A stretch of DNA of 64,000 nucleotides from Rugalucina vietnamica (lineage: Eukaryota; Mollusca; Bivalvia; Lucinida; Lucinidae), in the NCBI GenBank assembly GCA_964017185.1, contig OZ024872.1:57405817-57469816 (forward strand), read 5' to 3'. The notes beneath the pieces are model-generated. The model ran no database searches. It saw only the letters and a list, made by a program, of their open reading frames with translations, and was not told the DNA's origin. Position numbers and translations under genes: made by a program. This document shows positions 9,639 through 23,000 of the stretch, one piece after another. Each line of letters begins with the position of its first letter. The first letter of the stretch is position 1.

Positions 9639-12600
9639 GTAAGTATTAGTGTGACATCAGCAAAATTGATGGTGTAGAATAAAAATTCATATTTCCAATG
9701 TCCTCAAAACTGGTCAAATTCAAGTAAGTTTGAAATTGAAAAGAAGAGGTTCTAAACCAAAAGATGCTGTAGACTAACAGTTAAAGACATCATTTATAAA
9801 TTCCAAGAGAAGTGTTTTATTTGTACCACAGGTTGGAATAAATTGACAATTATGATATCAGTTTCCATGGTTTGTACTTGTGGTTGGTTATGGCTTAACA
9901 TCCCATTTTTTTCAGTCATGTTTGGATGGAACTTCACTTCTTGAGTCACTGTTATATTTAAAGGTATATAGTGAAGAATTTTTGTTCAAGAATAAATTAT
10001 GAAAACAAATAGACTGTTTTTTTTTTATTTCCATTTATTGATCCTGAATACTAAAAAGTGAGTCAAACATAAGAATATCTAAAGTCGGCAAAATTGACTC
10101 ACTCTTTTGGAATTTGACTCACCATTCCAAACTCAGTGAGTCAATTTGACTCAACCAGATCCAAAGGTAGATAAATCACTGTGAGTGTAATCAATACTTT
10201 GAAACAGCTTTCATTTTCTTGCTCATGGACACACTGTGTGTAGATGGTAGGTATCAAACCCAAGACCTCTGGCTCTGAAGTCATGTACTGTGCCACTAGG
10301 CCACCACACTTACCATGGTTAATAAGTTTTTACCTGTTTACTGTACATGACTGTGTGCATAGTACATATTCGCAGGCAAACCAGTCTACCAGTATGCCAT
10401 GAAATTACATGTATTTCTATTTTCTGTTTACAGATTCACTCTAGTGGAAAGTATCCCTGACAACCTGACATATGCTAATGGTTCCTTGCCCCACCCCTCA
10501 ACATACACCGGTATATCCCAGCTACTAGACAAGGCACAGGGTACTATAGAGATAGCATCATTCTACTGGTCAATGAGGCCGGGGGATCTACCTTCACCTG
10601 ATGGTTCAAGTTGGCAGGTTGGTATCTATAACAATTCACGGACCCAGTCTGGCCCAAAACCTGGCTATATAGCCTCAGAAGATACCACTACAACAACCTG
10701 TTATATCGACACTAGGTTGAATGTAGTGAATACTCGAGTTTAAACCCTTGCTTATGATAATGGTTTTTAGCAGAAAAAAGTTTGTGTGAATGACGATAGG
10801 AAAATTAGATCAGGTCAAATCTTGCTTGCCTTTATAGGACAAGCAAAAATTGTAAAAAAAAATGGTCTGCAGATAAAGCTTTCATGACCATACTAAATTT
10901 GGAACAAGGAAGGGAGATAATAAATGATTATGAAAATGGATATTTTTCGCTACTTTTCTCTTGATCGTGGAGATTTATTTCATCTCGGGTACTATTAAGT
11001 CATTATAAGATACTAATAGTATCCTATAATGACTTAATAGTACCAGAGATGAAATAAATCTCCATAAAGAATTTCATTTTTTTAGCTCACCTGAGCCGTT
11101 AGGCTCTCAAGGTGAGCTTATAGGATGGATGGCCATGATCCGGCGTCCGTCCGTCATTTTCAAAGATCTTCTTCTCTGAAACCACTTGGCCAATCAAAGC
11201 CAAATTTTATATGAAGCATCTATAGGAAGGGGGAACCAATGTGTTTATAAATAATCCTGGTCACATGACCAAGATGGCCGCCATGCCCATATATGGTGAA
11301 AACCCTTCAAAATTCTTCTTCTCCGGAACCACTGGACCGATTTTAACGAAACTTGGCATGAAGCATCGGAAACTAAAGTACTACAATGTGTTTATAAATT
11401 ATGACCTTTGATTGACCTTGACCTATTTTACGGCAAGGTCAACATAGGTCGCCCATGCATTTGAATGGGGAAAATTGTTAAAATGTCATTTGAAAGGCAA
11501 ATCTTGCAGGAAATGGGCAAATGGACTGAAGGTAGGTAATTCTGAAAAAAATTTGGACCCCAGGGGTTGGTCTGCCCCCACCCCGGGGCAATATGCATGT
11601 ATATTACAAAAATATTCAAAGATCTTCTCTGAAAACACTTGACCAATCAAAGCCAAATTTTATAGGAAGCATCTGTGGGAAGGGGGAATCAATGTGTTTA
11701 TAAATAATCAAGGTCACATGACCAAGATGGCTGCCATGCCCATATATGGTTAAAACCCTTTAAAATTCTTCTTCTCCTGAACCAATGGACCGATTTCAAC
11801 AAAACTTGACATGAACCATCGGGGACTGAAGTACTACAATGTGTTTAAAAATTATGACCTTTGGATGACCTTGACCTATTTTACAGCAAGGTCAACATAG
11901 GTCGCCAATGCATTTGAATGGGGAAAACTTTTAAAATGCCATTTAAAGTGAAAGTCTTGCAGGAAATGGGCAGTAGGACTGAATATTAATGATTCTGAAA
12001 AACATTTGACCCCAGGGGCTCATTTGCCACAGCCCCGGGGCATTATACATGTATCTTACCATAATATTCAAACATCTTCTCCTCTGAAACCGATTGGCCA
12101 ATCAAAGCCAAATTTCATGTGAAGCATCTATAGAATGGGGGAATCAATGTGTATATAAATAATCAAGGTCACTTGACCAAGATGGCTGCCATGCCCATAT
12201 ATGGTATAAACCCTTCAAAAATCTTTTTCTCCGGAACCGGTGGACCGATTTCGAAGAAACTTGGCATGAAGCATCGATGACTCAAGTACTACAATGTATG
12301 TATAAATCATGACCCTGTGATGACCTTGACCAATTTTAAGGCAAGGTCAACATGGGTTGCCTGTGTATTTGAATGGGTAAACTGTTAAAATGTCATTTGA
12401 AGGGAAAAACTTATATGGACAGTATATTGATTATTCTGAAAAAATAATGGCCCAAGGGCTTCACCTGCCCCTATACTGGGACTATTTTCTATAACATTCG
12501 TATATACAGCAGATCTCAGGTGAGCGTTTACAGGACCATTGGTCCTCTGGTTATTTACCTCCAATGAGATTTTTGCACAGAAAATCCCTATTCAAAAGTG

Positions 12601-15600
12601 TTTTTGACCATAACTTTTTTATTTGTCAATTGATTTTAAACATTTATGCTGCACATTGTGACAAACTGAATGCTTAATTGTGGCAATTAAGAAAATACTT
12701 ATTCTCAGGCATCTCCAAAAACAACAACAAAAATCAACCTCCCGGTTGAGCCTGTGGGTGCTCCCGGGACAACAAACCCACAAAAAAACAACCTCCTGCA
12801 GTTCTGGTCTCGCCCAGGAAAAAAAAAAGTTGGAAAAAAAATCATCAGATACTGGGAAACACATTTAAAATTTTGAAAATTGGGTTCAAGGAAGTAGACA
12901 CATTGCACTAGTGGATCAGCTGTGATGTTATCACACAGCTGACCAATGACTTTGGTTTTGCTTATGTAAAAAGCAGTTTTTTTTCTCATTCTGTATCAGT
13001 ATACCATGGAATTAAGATATGAGCCGCCTCATGGGAAAACCAACAATGTGGTTTCCGAACAGGTCCGATACAAACCGGGCTGTACAAGCACAGAAGCAGG
13101 CTAGAAGCTTGAAATTTTGGAGTTAAGTAGAGAAGGAATTGTACTATCCGAGTAGCGAAAACAAAGGTGCTGATCAGCTTCGCGGTTACCGCGAAGCTGA
13201 TCTGCGCCTTTGTTTTTGCCTATGCAGATTGTTGGTTTTCCCATGTGGCGGCTCATATGGTTTAACATATAAAAGAGTTTTTGCATAGTTCTTGTTTTTG
13301 TTGTTATTTTGTTGAGGTTGAATTGAGTAGCAAGTCTCTCTTCTGTTTTCATTTATTATTTTTATACATGTGATAAAACTTTGGTTCATCTTAAAACATT
13401 TGAAACACATATCTGAATGTAGCTGTACATGTCCTGTTTCCACATATTTTCTAGGCAAGGGCCGAAGCCCTTGCATTTTCTAATTTCTCTCTAAAGTCAC
13501 ATTTTTTGTATTCTTATTTTCTCCACTTTGAAATAAGATGTTTCCTTTCCAAAATCTAGCATAGAACTCATCTTGATGGAGAGAGTAAAACTTACTTTAC
13601 AAAGATTTCTTTTGTTTGGAGAATGGACATACTGCCCAGATTGTAACTTATGAATAATTTAGTATTTTATACATTTTCTTTTGTTAATAGCTCAACACTT
13701 ATATGTTATAAATTAGGTATCTTTAGAGTTCAACTTAAACAATTACTGTACATCTGTTTACTACTTCTGCTCATATTGGACAACTAGTACCACCATTTCT
13801 CTTCTGAAGTGTATAGATGTACCAACTTTACATCAAAAGCATAGTTTACTATTTTTTCCTTGTCACAAATTTCCCGCCCCTTTTGAAAATGTTTTGTCCT
13901 CAAAACAGTATTTGATTAAATATATTTGTTTATATTTTTCGCAAAACATACATTTTATGCAATTTGTTAGAAGGGATAGTCTTATCGTCTGTGATATAAT
14001 ATCGTTGCAAGACATTCAGGGTAACTTTCAGTGATCCACATTATTTTATTACTTATTTTTATTTTATATTAAAGGCATTTCTCGGCAGTGCCACCTTTAA
14101 CCAACCCATGACTGCTCATCCTCTGCATTACAAACCATTACTTTTTAATTTTTATGTAATATCTTTGGTCTAATGCATTAATGGCATCATCTTTAATTTT
14201 ACTGTAAAGTTCACCCTTCATTGTTTTGAACATCACACAAAAATTATGAGACAACTATCCAGTTCTTAAATTACATATTGAAAAGATGTTTCTGCGATAT
14301 ATGTAATTATTGCGCATGATATGAAGGTGGACCGATTTTAGTTTATAGGCAGGATGATCAGTCCTCTACAAACCTAATTTCAGATAACAACATAATTAAT
14401 TTCACTCCGGTATGAAAAAATATGCTGAAATCACCTTATACCACATTCAAAACCTAAAACTACATATCATGAAGTTTACATATTGTCATTTCTTATTAAT
14501 ATATTCTGCATTTCACTAATTCATGTTAAAAATTTAGTTTTGTTAAATTAGAATTACTTGATTTTAGAAGTTTGCTTTTTTATTTTGACTTCAAATATAT
14601 TCCAATATGGCATTGAGGACATGTACAAATACAAATGAAAACATAGTCATAAAACATACATAACATACAAGATATAAAGCATACATGTGTGAAAATGGTA
14701 AAACAATTGCAAATGTAAGTCCTCAAGATAATCAGATTTATGAATGAAATGTTTCAGTATAGGTATTAAACAGTTTCTTAATTGTTTCTTAGGATTTTCT
14801 CATCAGTAGCATCCAAGGAAATGTCACTTTAAAATAGAATTTCCTCTCGAAAAAGCTCACATATATTTTGTCCAAGAATGTTTATAGGTACTCCATCAAT
14901 TTTAGATTTAAATGTCCTGTCTCGAATAAAGTGAATCCTTGATCCCAAAATAGCTTAGCTCATCACCATCATTTAAAATTTCTGTCTAGTTCTCCATGTG
15001 AGTTAGTTCCGTACCTTTGTTGAGTTCTATCATAATACCATTTAAAATTTTGAGTCCTGGGGAATTAGAAATTTTGATTATCCTTTTGTAGAGCTGTCCC
15101 GGAATCGTTGAAAGAGCTAAAAAGTCTTTCGACCACGGTTCATCCACCAAAATTTATAAAAGAGTTTTTGCATAGTTCTTGTTTTTGTTGTTATTTTGTT
15201 GAGGTTGAATTGAGTAGCAAGTCTCTCTTCTGTTTTCATTTATTATTTTTATACATGTGATAAAACTTTGGTTCATCTTAAAACATTTGAAACACATATC
15301 TGAATGTAGCTGTACATGTCCTGTTTCCACATATTTTCTAGGCAAGGGCCGAAGCCCTTGCATTTTCTAATTTCTCTCTAAAGTCACATTTTTTGTATTC
15401 TTATTTTCTCCACTTTGAAATAAGATGTTTCCTTTCCAAAATCTAGCATAGAACTCATCTTGATGGAGAGAGTAAAACTTACTTTACAAAGATTTCTTTT
15501 GTTTGGAGAATGGACATACTGCCCAGATTGTAACTTATGAATAATTTAGTATTTTATACATTTTCTTTTGTTAATAGCTCAACACTTATATGTTATAAAT

Positions 15601-16971
15601 TAGGTATCTTTAGAGTTCAACTTAAACAATTACTGTACATCTGTTTACTACTTCTGCTCATATTGGACAACTAGTACCACCATTTCTCTTCTGAAGTGTA
15701 TAGATGTACCAACTTTACATCAAAAGCATAGTTTACTATTTTTTCCTTGTCACAAACATGTGATTAACTGACATGTAAAATTCCACTTTAGATGTCTGTG
15801 ACCTTGGAAGTTCTTTTTCTAAATCTAAATCTGAATGGTTGATGTGTGGCATGTCAGATGAAATTGTTTTCTTGTTTTCTTACAGGGTGAAGCATTATTT
15901 GACTCCCTAATGAAGGCTGGTAAGGAGAGAGGGATTAAGATCCGTATTGTACAGTCTAAACCTGATAAACCACCAGTGCCTGATACAGTGGACCTCGCTA
16001 AATATGGTAGGAGCTCTATTAAGAGATTATCATATGGCAATTTTCATATCATACCCCGTATCAACCTGAGACTTCCGTATCAGCCCGAGACTCCCATATC
16101 AGCCTGAGGGCCGAAGGCCCGAGGGCTGATATGGGAGTCGAGGGCTGATACGGAAGTCGAGGGTTGATACGGGGTATGATATGAAAATTGCCATATCATG
16201 ATCTCTTTATCATATATTTTTATTGAAAAAAAAAAGTGTTTGATACAGTTCAATGCACAAAATGTTTCCCAACATAATTTCAAGTGGAAAAAAGAAAGAA
16301 TGAAAAAAAAATTCTTGTCACAAATTTTATTCAATAACATTTAACCATTAATACAGAAAATTCAAATACAAAAATTTGATTTATAAATTGAGAACAATTT
16401 ACAACGTACTATTGAATAGAACAGAGCGCTCCGAATGTGGGGGTCACGTGAGATGTGATATGAGGTTTGGGGTGTGATATGGGGGTGTGATATGAGTCCA
16501 TATCTCCCTAGGGAGATATGGATTTTGACAAATTTTGAACTGATACAGCTTTCGAGATTTGGGGTGTGATATGGGGGTGTGATATGAGTCCATATCTCCC
16601 TAGGGAGATATGGATTTTGACAAATTTTGAACTGATACAGCTTTCGAGATATGGTGTCCCGATACGTGCATAGGACTTGCGCCTGTATCGCATATGTAAA
16701 AAGAACGTATTTTACAGTAAATATATGATAATAATACAGAATTATAAACCAGTGCATTTCTGTGTGATAATTTATTTTGTATTTTTCACATAAACTAGAA
16801 ATTGTATAATAAGTCCCTGTTTGGTCAATTTATGATTGCATACTGACCTTGAGTATTCTAGTTCTGTAGTGGAAACATCATAAAGCTAAAATTATGTCTC
16901 CCCCCGACAGGGTCGGGAGACATATTGTTTTTCCCCGTGCGTCTGTCTGTCCGTCCGTCCGTCCGTCCGTC

Positions 16972-17003
<32 letters not shown>

Positions 17004-20000
17004 ACAAATCGTGTCCGCTTTATAACTTGAAAACCGTTAAAGATTTTTCAATGAAACTTGGTACACTTGTAAACCACGACGAGACGATGTGTCATGCACA
17101 AGAACCATAACTCTAGCTTGAGTATTTTTGGAGTTATTTCCCTTTGATTATTTTCAATATAATTTCGTGTCCGCTGTATAACTTGAAAACCGTTAAAGAT
17201 TTTTCAATGAAACTTGGTACACTTGTAAACCACGACGAGACGATGTGTCATGCTCAAGAACCATAACTCTAGCTTGAGTATTTTTGGAGTTATTTCCCTT
17301 TGATTATTTTCGATACAATTTCGTGTCCGCTGTATAACTTGAAAACCGTTAAAGATTTTTCAATGAAACTTGGTACACTTGTAGACCACGACAAGACGAT
17401 GTGTCATGCACAAGAACCATAACTCTGGCTTGAGTATTTTTGGAGTTATTTCCCTTTGATTATTTTCGATACAATTTCGTGTCCGCTGTATAACTTGAAG
17501 ACCTTTTAAGACTTTTCAATAAAACTTGGTACACTTATTGAGCATGATCAGACGATATGTCATGCACAAGAACCATAACTCTGGCTTGAGTATTTTATGA
17601 GTTATTTCCCTTTGATTATTTTCCATACAATTTCGTGTCCGCTTTATAACTCAAAAATCGTAAGAGTTATTTCAATGAAACTTGGTACACTTATAAAGCA
17701 CGATGAGATTACGTGTCATGCTAAAGAACCATAACTCTTGCTTGCATATCTTTGGAGTAATTTCCCTTTGATTATTTTCCATACAATTTCGTGTCCGCCC
17801 TATAACTTGAAAACCGTAAGAGAAATTTCAGTGAAACTTGGTACACTTATAAAGCATGATGAGACGATGTGTCATGCACAAGAATTATAACTCTTGCTTT
17901 CATATCTTTGGAGTTATTTCCCTTTGATTATTTTTCCATACAATTTCATGTCCACTCTATAACTTGAAAACCATAAGAAATATTTCAATGAAACTTGGTA
18001 CACTTATAAAGCACGATGAGATGATGTGTCATGCTAAAGAACCATAACTCTTGCTTGCATATTTTTGGAGTTATTTCCCTTTGATTATTTTTCATTCAAT
18101 TTCGTGTCTGCTCTATAACTAAAAAACCATTAGAGATTTTTCAATGAAACATGGTACACTTATAAAGCATGGTGCACAAGAATCATTACTCTTGCTTTCA
18201 TATCTTGGGAGTTATTTCCCTTTAATTATTTTCCAAACACTTTCGTGCCCCCTCTATAACTTGAAAACCGTAAGAGATATTTCAATGAAACTTGGTACAC
18301 TTATAAAACAGAATGACAGGATATGTGATGCACAAGAACTATAACTCTTGCTTGCATATTTTGGACATGCAGAAAGGGGGGAGACATCAGTTTTCACATA
18401 GAAAACAAATTCTAGTTGCAAATTGTTGAGAGCCTTAAAATGGTTTACATTGGAAAAATAATAATTTTACAAAAGTAAGAACTACTAATGGCAAATTCGG
18501 TCAAACTAGAAAGCCAAACATTGGACCTATCATATCAGCTATGCAAAAGGGGAGATGAAGTTAAGAAGCTTTTACAGTTTCCGTTCAAATCCCATTTATA
18601 TTCTTTGCGTATTTATATCTGTAAATATTTACGTTTCTTGATTGATCAAATAAATATGTTTAAACCAACGAAGCAACTGCATTGTTTTAGCGAAATCTTT
18701 GTTGTGTGCACAAACCCCAATTCTTGTGATCTGTCATGACAAAATTCAAATGATTTCATTTACAGCTGGTGCAGAAGTTCGGACACTAGATTTTTCCCGA
18801 CTCCAAGGATACGGTATACTGCACACCAAAATGTGGCTTATAGATAGGAAACATTCCTATGTTGGCAGTGCTAACCTTGACTGGAGATCATTTACACAGG
18901 TCAGACATTCAGAATGTGAGCCCCCTCGTGAGAAAACCAGCAATGTGATTTCGGAACAGGTCTGACACAAACCAGGCTGTACAGTCACAGAATAAAGCTA
19001 GAAGCTTGAAACTTTGCATATAAGTAGAAGAGGAATTGTACTGTGTGGAGAAAACAAAGGCGCTGATCAGCTTCCCAGTTACTGCACAGCTGATCTGCGC
19101 CTTTATTTTCGCCAATGCAGATTGTTGGTTTTCCCATTGGGCGGCTTATGTATGTCACAGTATGTTGTGATAATCATGACACCGCATGTTGAGCCACCGC
19201 ATGAGAAAACCAACAATCTGCATATGTGAAACCAAATACGCAGATCAGCTGTGCAATCAGCTGTGCAGTAATTGCACAGCTGATCAGCGCCTTTTGTTTT
19301 CACTTCACAAATAGTACAACCCCTCTTCTTCTAAAATCTAAAAATCCTGTGAGTGTACAGCTTGGTTTGTGTCGGACCTGGTCAGGCACCTAAATTGTTG
19401 GTTTTCTCATGCAAAGGCTCATATCATTACCATCAGAGTAATAGTAGCTGGAATTATCAACAATACTTTTGGATTTTCAGATAGAAGGTTATAAAATTAT
19501 GAAGTACATACATGTACAAGCAATCAGAAATGCATAGATTGATAATGATAGTGATGCTTATGAAGTCATTTGAACAGTGAAATAACATCAAATTTGGAGT
19601 GACATTCATGGTGCCATAAGGATGACTCCATGTTTATCGAAGAAAACTTAGCTTTACACATAAATGCATATTTAAAACTTTCAAAAAGTTATGTCATTGA
19701 AAATGATAAAGGCGAAGTGGTGTTCAATAGTTTTTGTCCTAGCTAGACCATGTGGAATGAATAAACCTTATTAAGCATGTGGCTAAATCTTGCAATCTTC
19801 TGTTAATGAAGAAAGTAAGGCTAAAAATAGTTATTTTATTGTTCCTATAGAAGCCATGACGAAAATTCTAAATACAAAATTATAGTTACAATTTATGTAA
19901 TTTTAACACAAAAGGTTTTTTACAGGTCAAAGAAATGGGTGCTATAATCAGTGATTGCGGCTGTATGGCTGAGGACATTGGCAAGATATTTGATGCCTAC

Positions 20001-23000
20001 TGGTACTTAGCGGAACCTACATCACAGATACCATCAGTCTGGCCACCGTCCTTCGAAACAAAGTTCAACAACAATACTCCCATTGAAGTTAGCTTTAATG
20101 GAACCAAATTTCAGTCTTACATGTCTGTAAGTATTTTGGCAAAGCAACTCATAGACTTGAACTTGAAATATACTGAGTACATGAAAAAGTCAGTTTATTT
20201 GACAGTATTTCTTCTCTTTTTTTTTGTTGTTTTGTTGTTGTTGTTTTTCATTTTATAAAAAAAAGAGGTTTGTATATCATATCTAGATGTTTATCATGTA
20301 TCTAGATGTTTTAAGTTTCTGGTTTACCTGTTTAATTATGATGTGAATGAAATAGATGCTTGGCATGTTTTTCTAGTTTAATTTACCCATATAAGTCTGG
20401 CAGGCAATGACCTATTTCTTGGACATGGGCAAATAGTATAGCCCAGATATGATACTACAGAATACAGCATCTCACCTGGGTCTATTCTGTTTGCTTATAT
20501 AATAGGTATATCATTTAAAATAAAACAAAAATGAGAATGTACTCCTGACATTTTTTCAGAGTTCTCCACCATCAATTTGTCCCAGTGGCAGGTCCCATGA
20601 TGGACAAACTATAGTAGAAATAATCAAAGAGGCGGAGGAGTTTGTACATATAGCTGTCATGGACTACTTCCCCACCACACAGTTCACCAAGCCAAGATAG
20701 TAAGTCAGGTTTTATGGATAGGTTTGACACTCTTTATATTTGGTCTGTCCAAAATGTTTGTGGACTAATTCAACTATAAAGATATTGAATGACCTTTTTA
20801 ATTTTAAAAATGTGCATATGATTAATGCAGAATGCTGCTTTAATTTGATTTATGGGTTTAAGAAAATTGTTGAAATGATTTTTAGCTCGCCTGTACGAAA
20901 GTACAGGAAGAGCTATTGCAGTCACCCCGGCGTCGGCGTTAGCGTCGGCGTCGGCGTTGCTCAAAATGTTAAAGTTTTTGGTTAAAGTTTTTATGAGTCT
21001 ATATCTCTTGAAGTTGTTGATGGATCAAGTTGATACTTTGCATGTTGGTAGATATTGGTCTGAAGTTTTATGCTGTACCATCATGACCCACCTGGGTGAC
21101 CTTGAGGTCAAGGTCACGGACTTAAAAAATTTTTGTTAAAGTTTTTGGTTAAAGTTTTTATAAGTCTATATCTCTTGAAGTTGTTGATGGATCAGGTTGA
21201 TACTTTGCATGTTGGTAGATATTGGTCTGAAGTTTTATTCTGTACCATCATGACCCACCTGGGTGACCTTGAGGTCAAGGTTACGGACTTAGAAATTTTG
21301 TGTTAGGGTTTTTGGTTAAAGTTTTTATAAGTCTATATCTCTTGGATATGTAGATGGATCATGTTGATACTTTGCATGTTGGTAGATATTGGTCTGAAGT
21401 TTTATGCTGTACCATCATGACCCACCTGGGTGACCTTGAGTTCAAGGTCACAGACTTTGAATTTTTATGTTAAAGCTTTTGCTTAAAGTGTTTTGAACTG
21501 TATATTGCTGGAACAGATGGATGGATCTAGTTGATACTTTGCTGTTAGATATTATTCTGTTATTATGCTGTAGCATCTTGACTCACCTATGGTCAAGGTC
21601 ACAGACTTAGGTTTTAGGTTATAAGTTTATGTCAAATATGTAGATGGATCAAGTTGAACTAAGCATGTTGGTAGATATTGGTCTGAAGTTTTATGCTGTA
21701 CCATCACGACCCACCTGAGTGACATTGAGGTCAATGTCTTTGGTCATAGATGTAAAAGATTTAGTGACAAAGCACAAGTCAGGCGAGCTACGCTGTCCTG
21801 CGACAGCTCTTATTAGTTCTGCTATTTTAATATGAATTTGGATTTTTTCATGTTACTTTAATTTCACAAATTTTCTATTTTCAAATTATCAGCGAGTTCT
21901 TGAATTCATGAGGCAACAGGTCCACAAATATTAGCAAAAATGTAGTTCTTGCAAACATTTTCGGACTTACAGTAATTAAGCATAGGCACAATGGAGTGCT
22001 AAGGCAGATTACCTCATGACTTGACTTGTGAGCCGCCTCAATAGTTAACCAACAATCTGCATATGCAAAAACAAAGGCGCAGATCAGCTTCGTGGTTACC
22101 GCCAAGCTGATCAGCGCCTTTGTTTTCGCTACTCGGATAGTACAATTCCTCTACTTTCTAAATCTGAAATTTCCAGTCTCTAGCCATCTTCTGTGCTTGT
22201 ACAGCCCGGTTTGTATCGGACCTGGTCGGAAACCACATCGTTGGTTTTCCCACAAGACGGCTCTTGTGTTGTAAGTTGGTTGAATTTGTGTTGTACATCT
22301 CACACACACCGAAGGTCTCATGGAAGTCTCATTAGGAAGGCTAGAGAGGTCCATGATGAAACCCACAACCCTTGGTTCACAGTTTGGAGGTCTCTATGTT
22401 TGCCATATAGAATGATGATGATGTGTTTTGTGCATAATAAATTAAATTTGAGCCGCTGCATGAGATAAACAACAGTTTGATATTGCAACCAGGTCCGACA
22501 CAAACTGGCCTGTGCAGTCACAGAAGAAAGCCAGAAGCTTGAAATTTTCGATATATGAAGAAGAGGGATTGTACCATCTTTGTAGCAAAAACAATGGTGC
22601 TGATCAGCTGTGCACTTACTGCACAGCTGATCTGCACCTTTGTTTTTCGCATATTCAGATTGTTTGTTTTCTGATGCAATGGCTCAGTTATGTTCTGCTT
22701 TGTTTTATATAATTTCAGTTACTGGCCAAATATAGATGATACATTAAGAGCTACTGCATTTAACAAGAGGCATGTCAAAGTGAAGTTACTAGCTAGCTAC
22801 TGGAACCATACATGGGACGATATGTTCATGTTTCTAAGATCTTTAGATGATCTCAGAAAACATTACAGCGGTTACTCATATGGAAAAAGTATGAGTATAG
22901 AAGTGGTGAGTGACACTTTATTACGAAAGCGCGCTTATGCAATATACAGGTATTTTTGCACCTTCAAAAATGAAAAAAATTTAAGTGGAAAAACTATACA

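Noticed and set aside
15154-15363. ORF duplicated at 13186-13476
   Set aside because: The duplication reflects the 602-bp DNA repeat. The peptide has no motif and starts within the hairpin.
13268-15756. LTR retrotransposon with 602-bp LTRs
   Set aside because: No TG...CA ends, no primer-binding site or polypurine tract, no gag/pol in the 1285-bp interior and no convincing target duplication.
16941-18360. Possible CRISPR array or satellite DNA
   Set aside because: Units of about 155 bp are contiguous, degenerate and without spacers, and they sit inside a bounded interspersed element in a eukaryotic intron.
22512-22712. ORFs with NKGADQL / TADLRLCF-like peptides (also at 13101, 19014, 38694, 39745, 48231, 59366, 59845)
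   Set aside because: They are translations of the family 1 MITE hairpin in various frames and recur wherever that MITE sits. Not host proteins.
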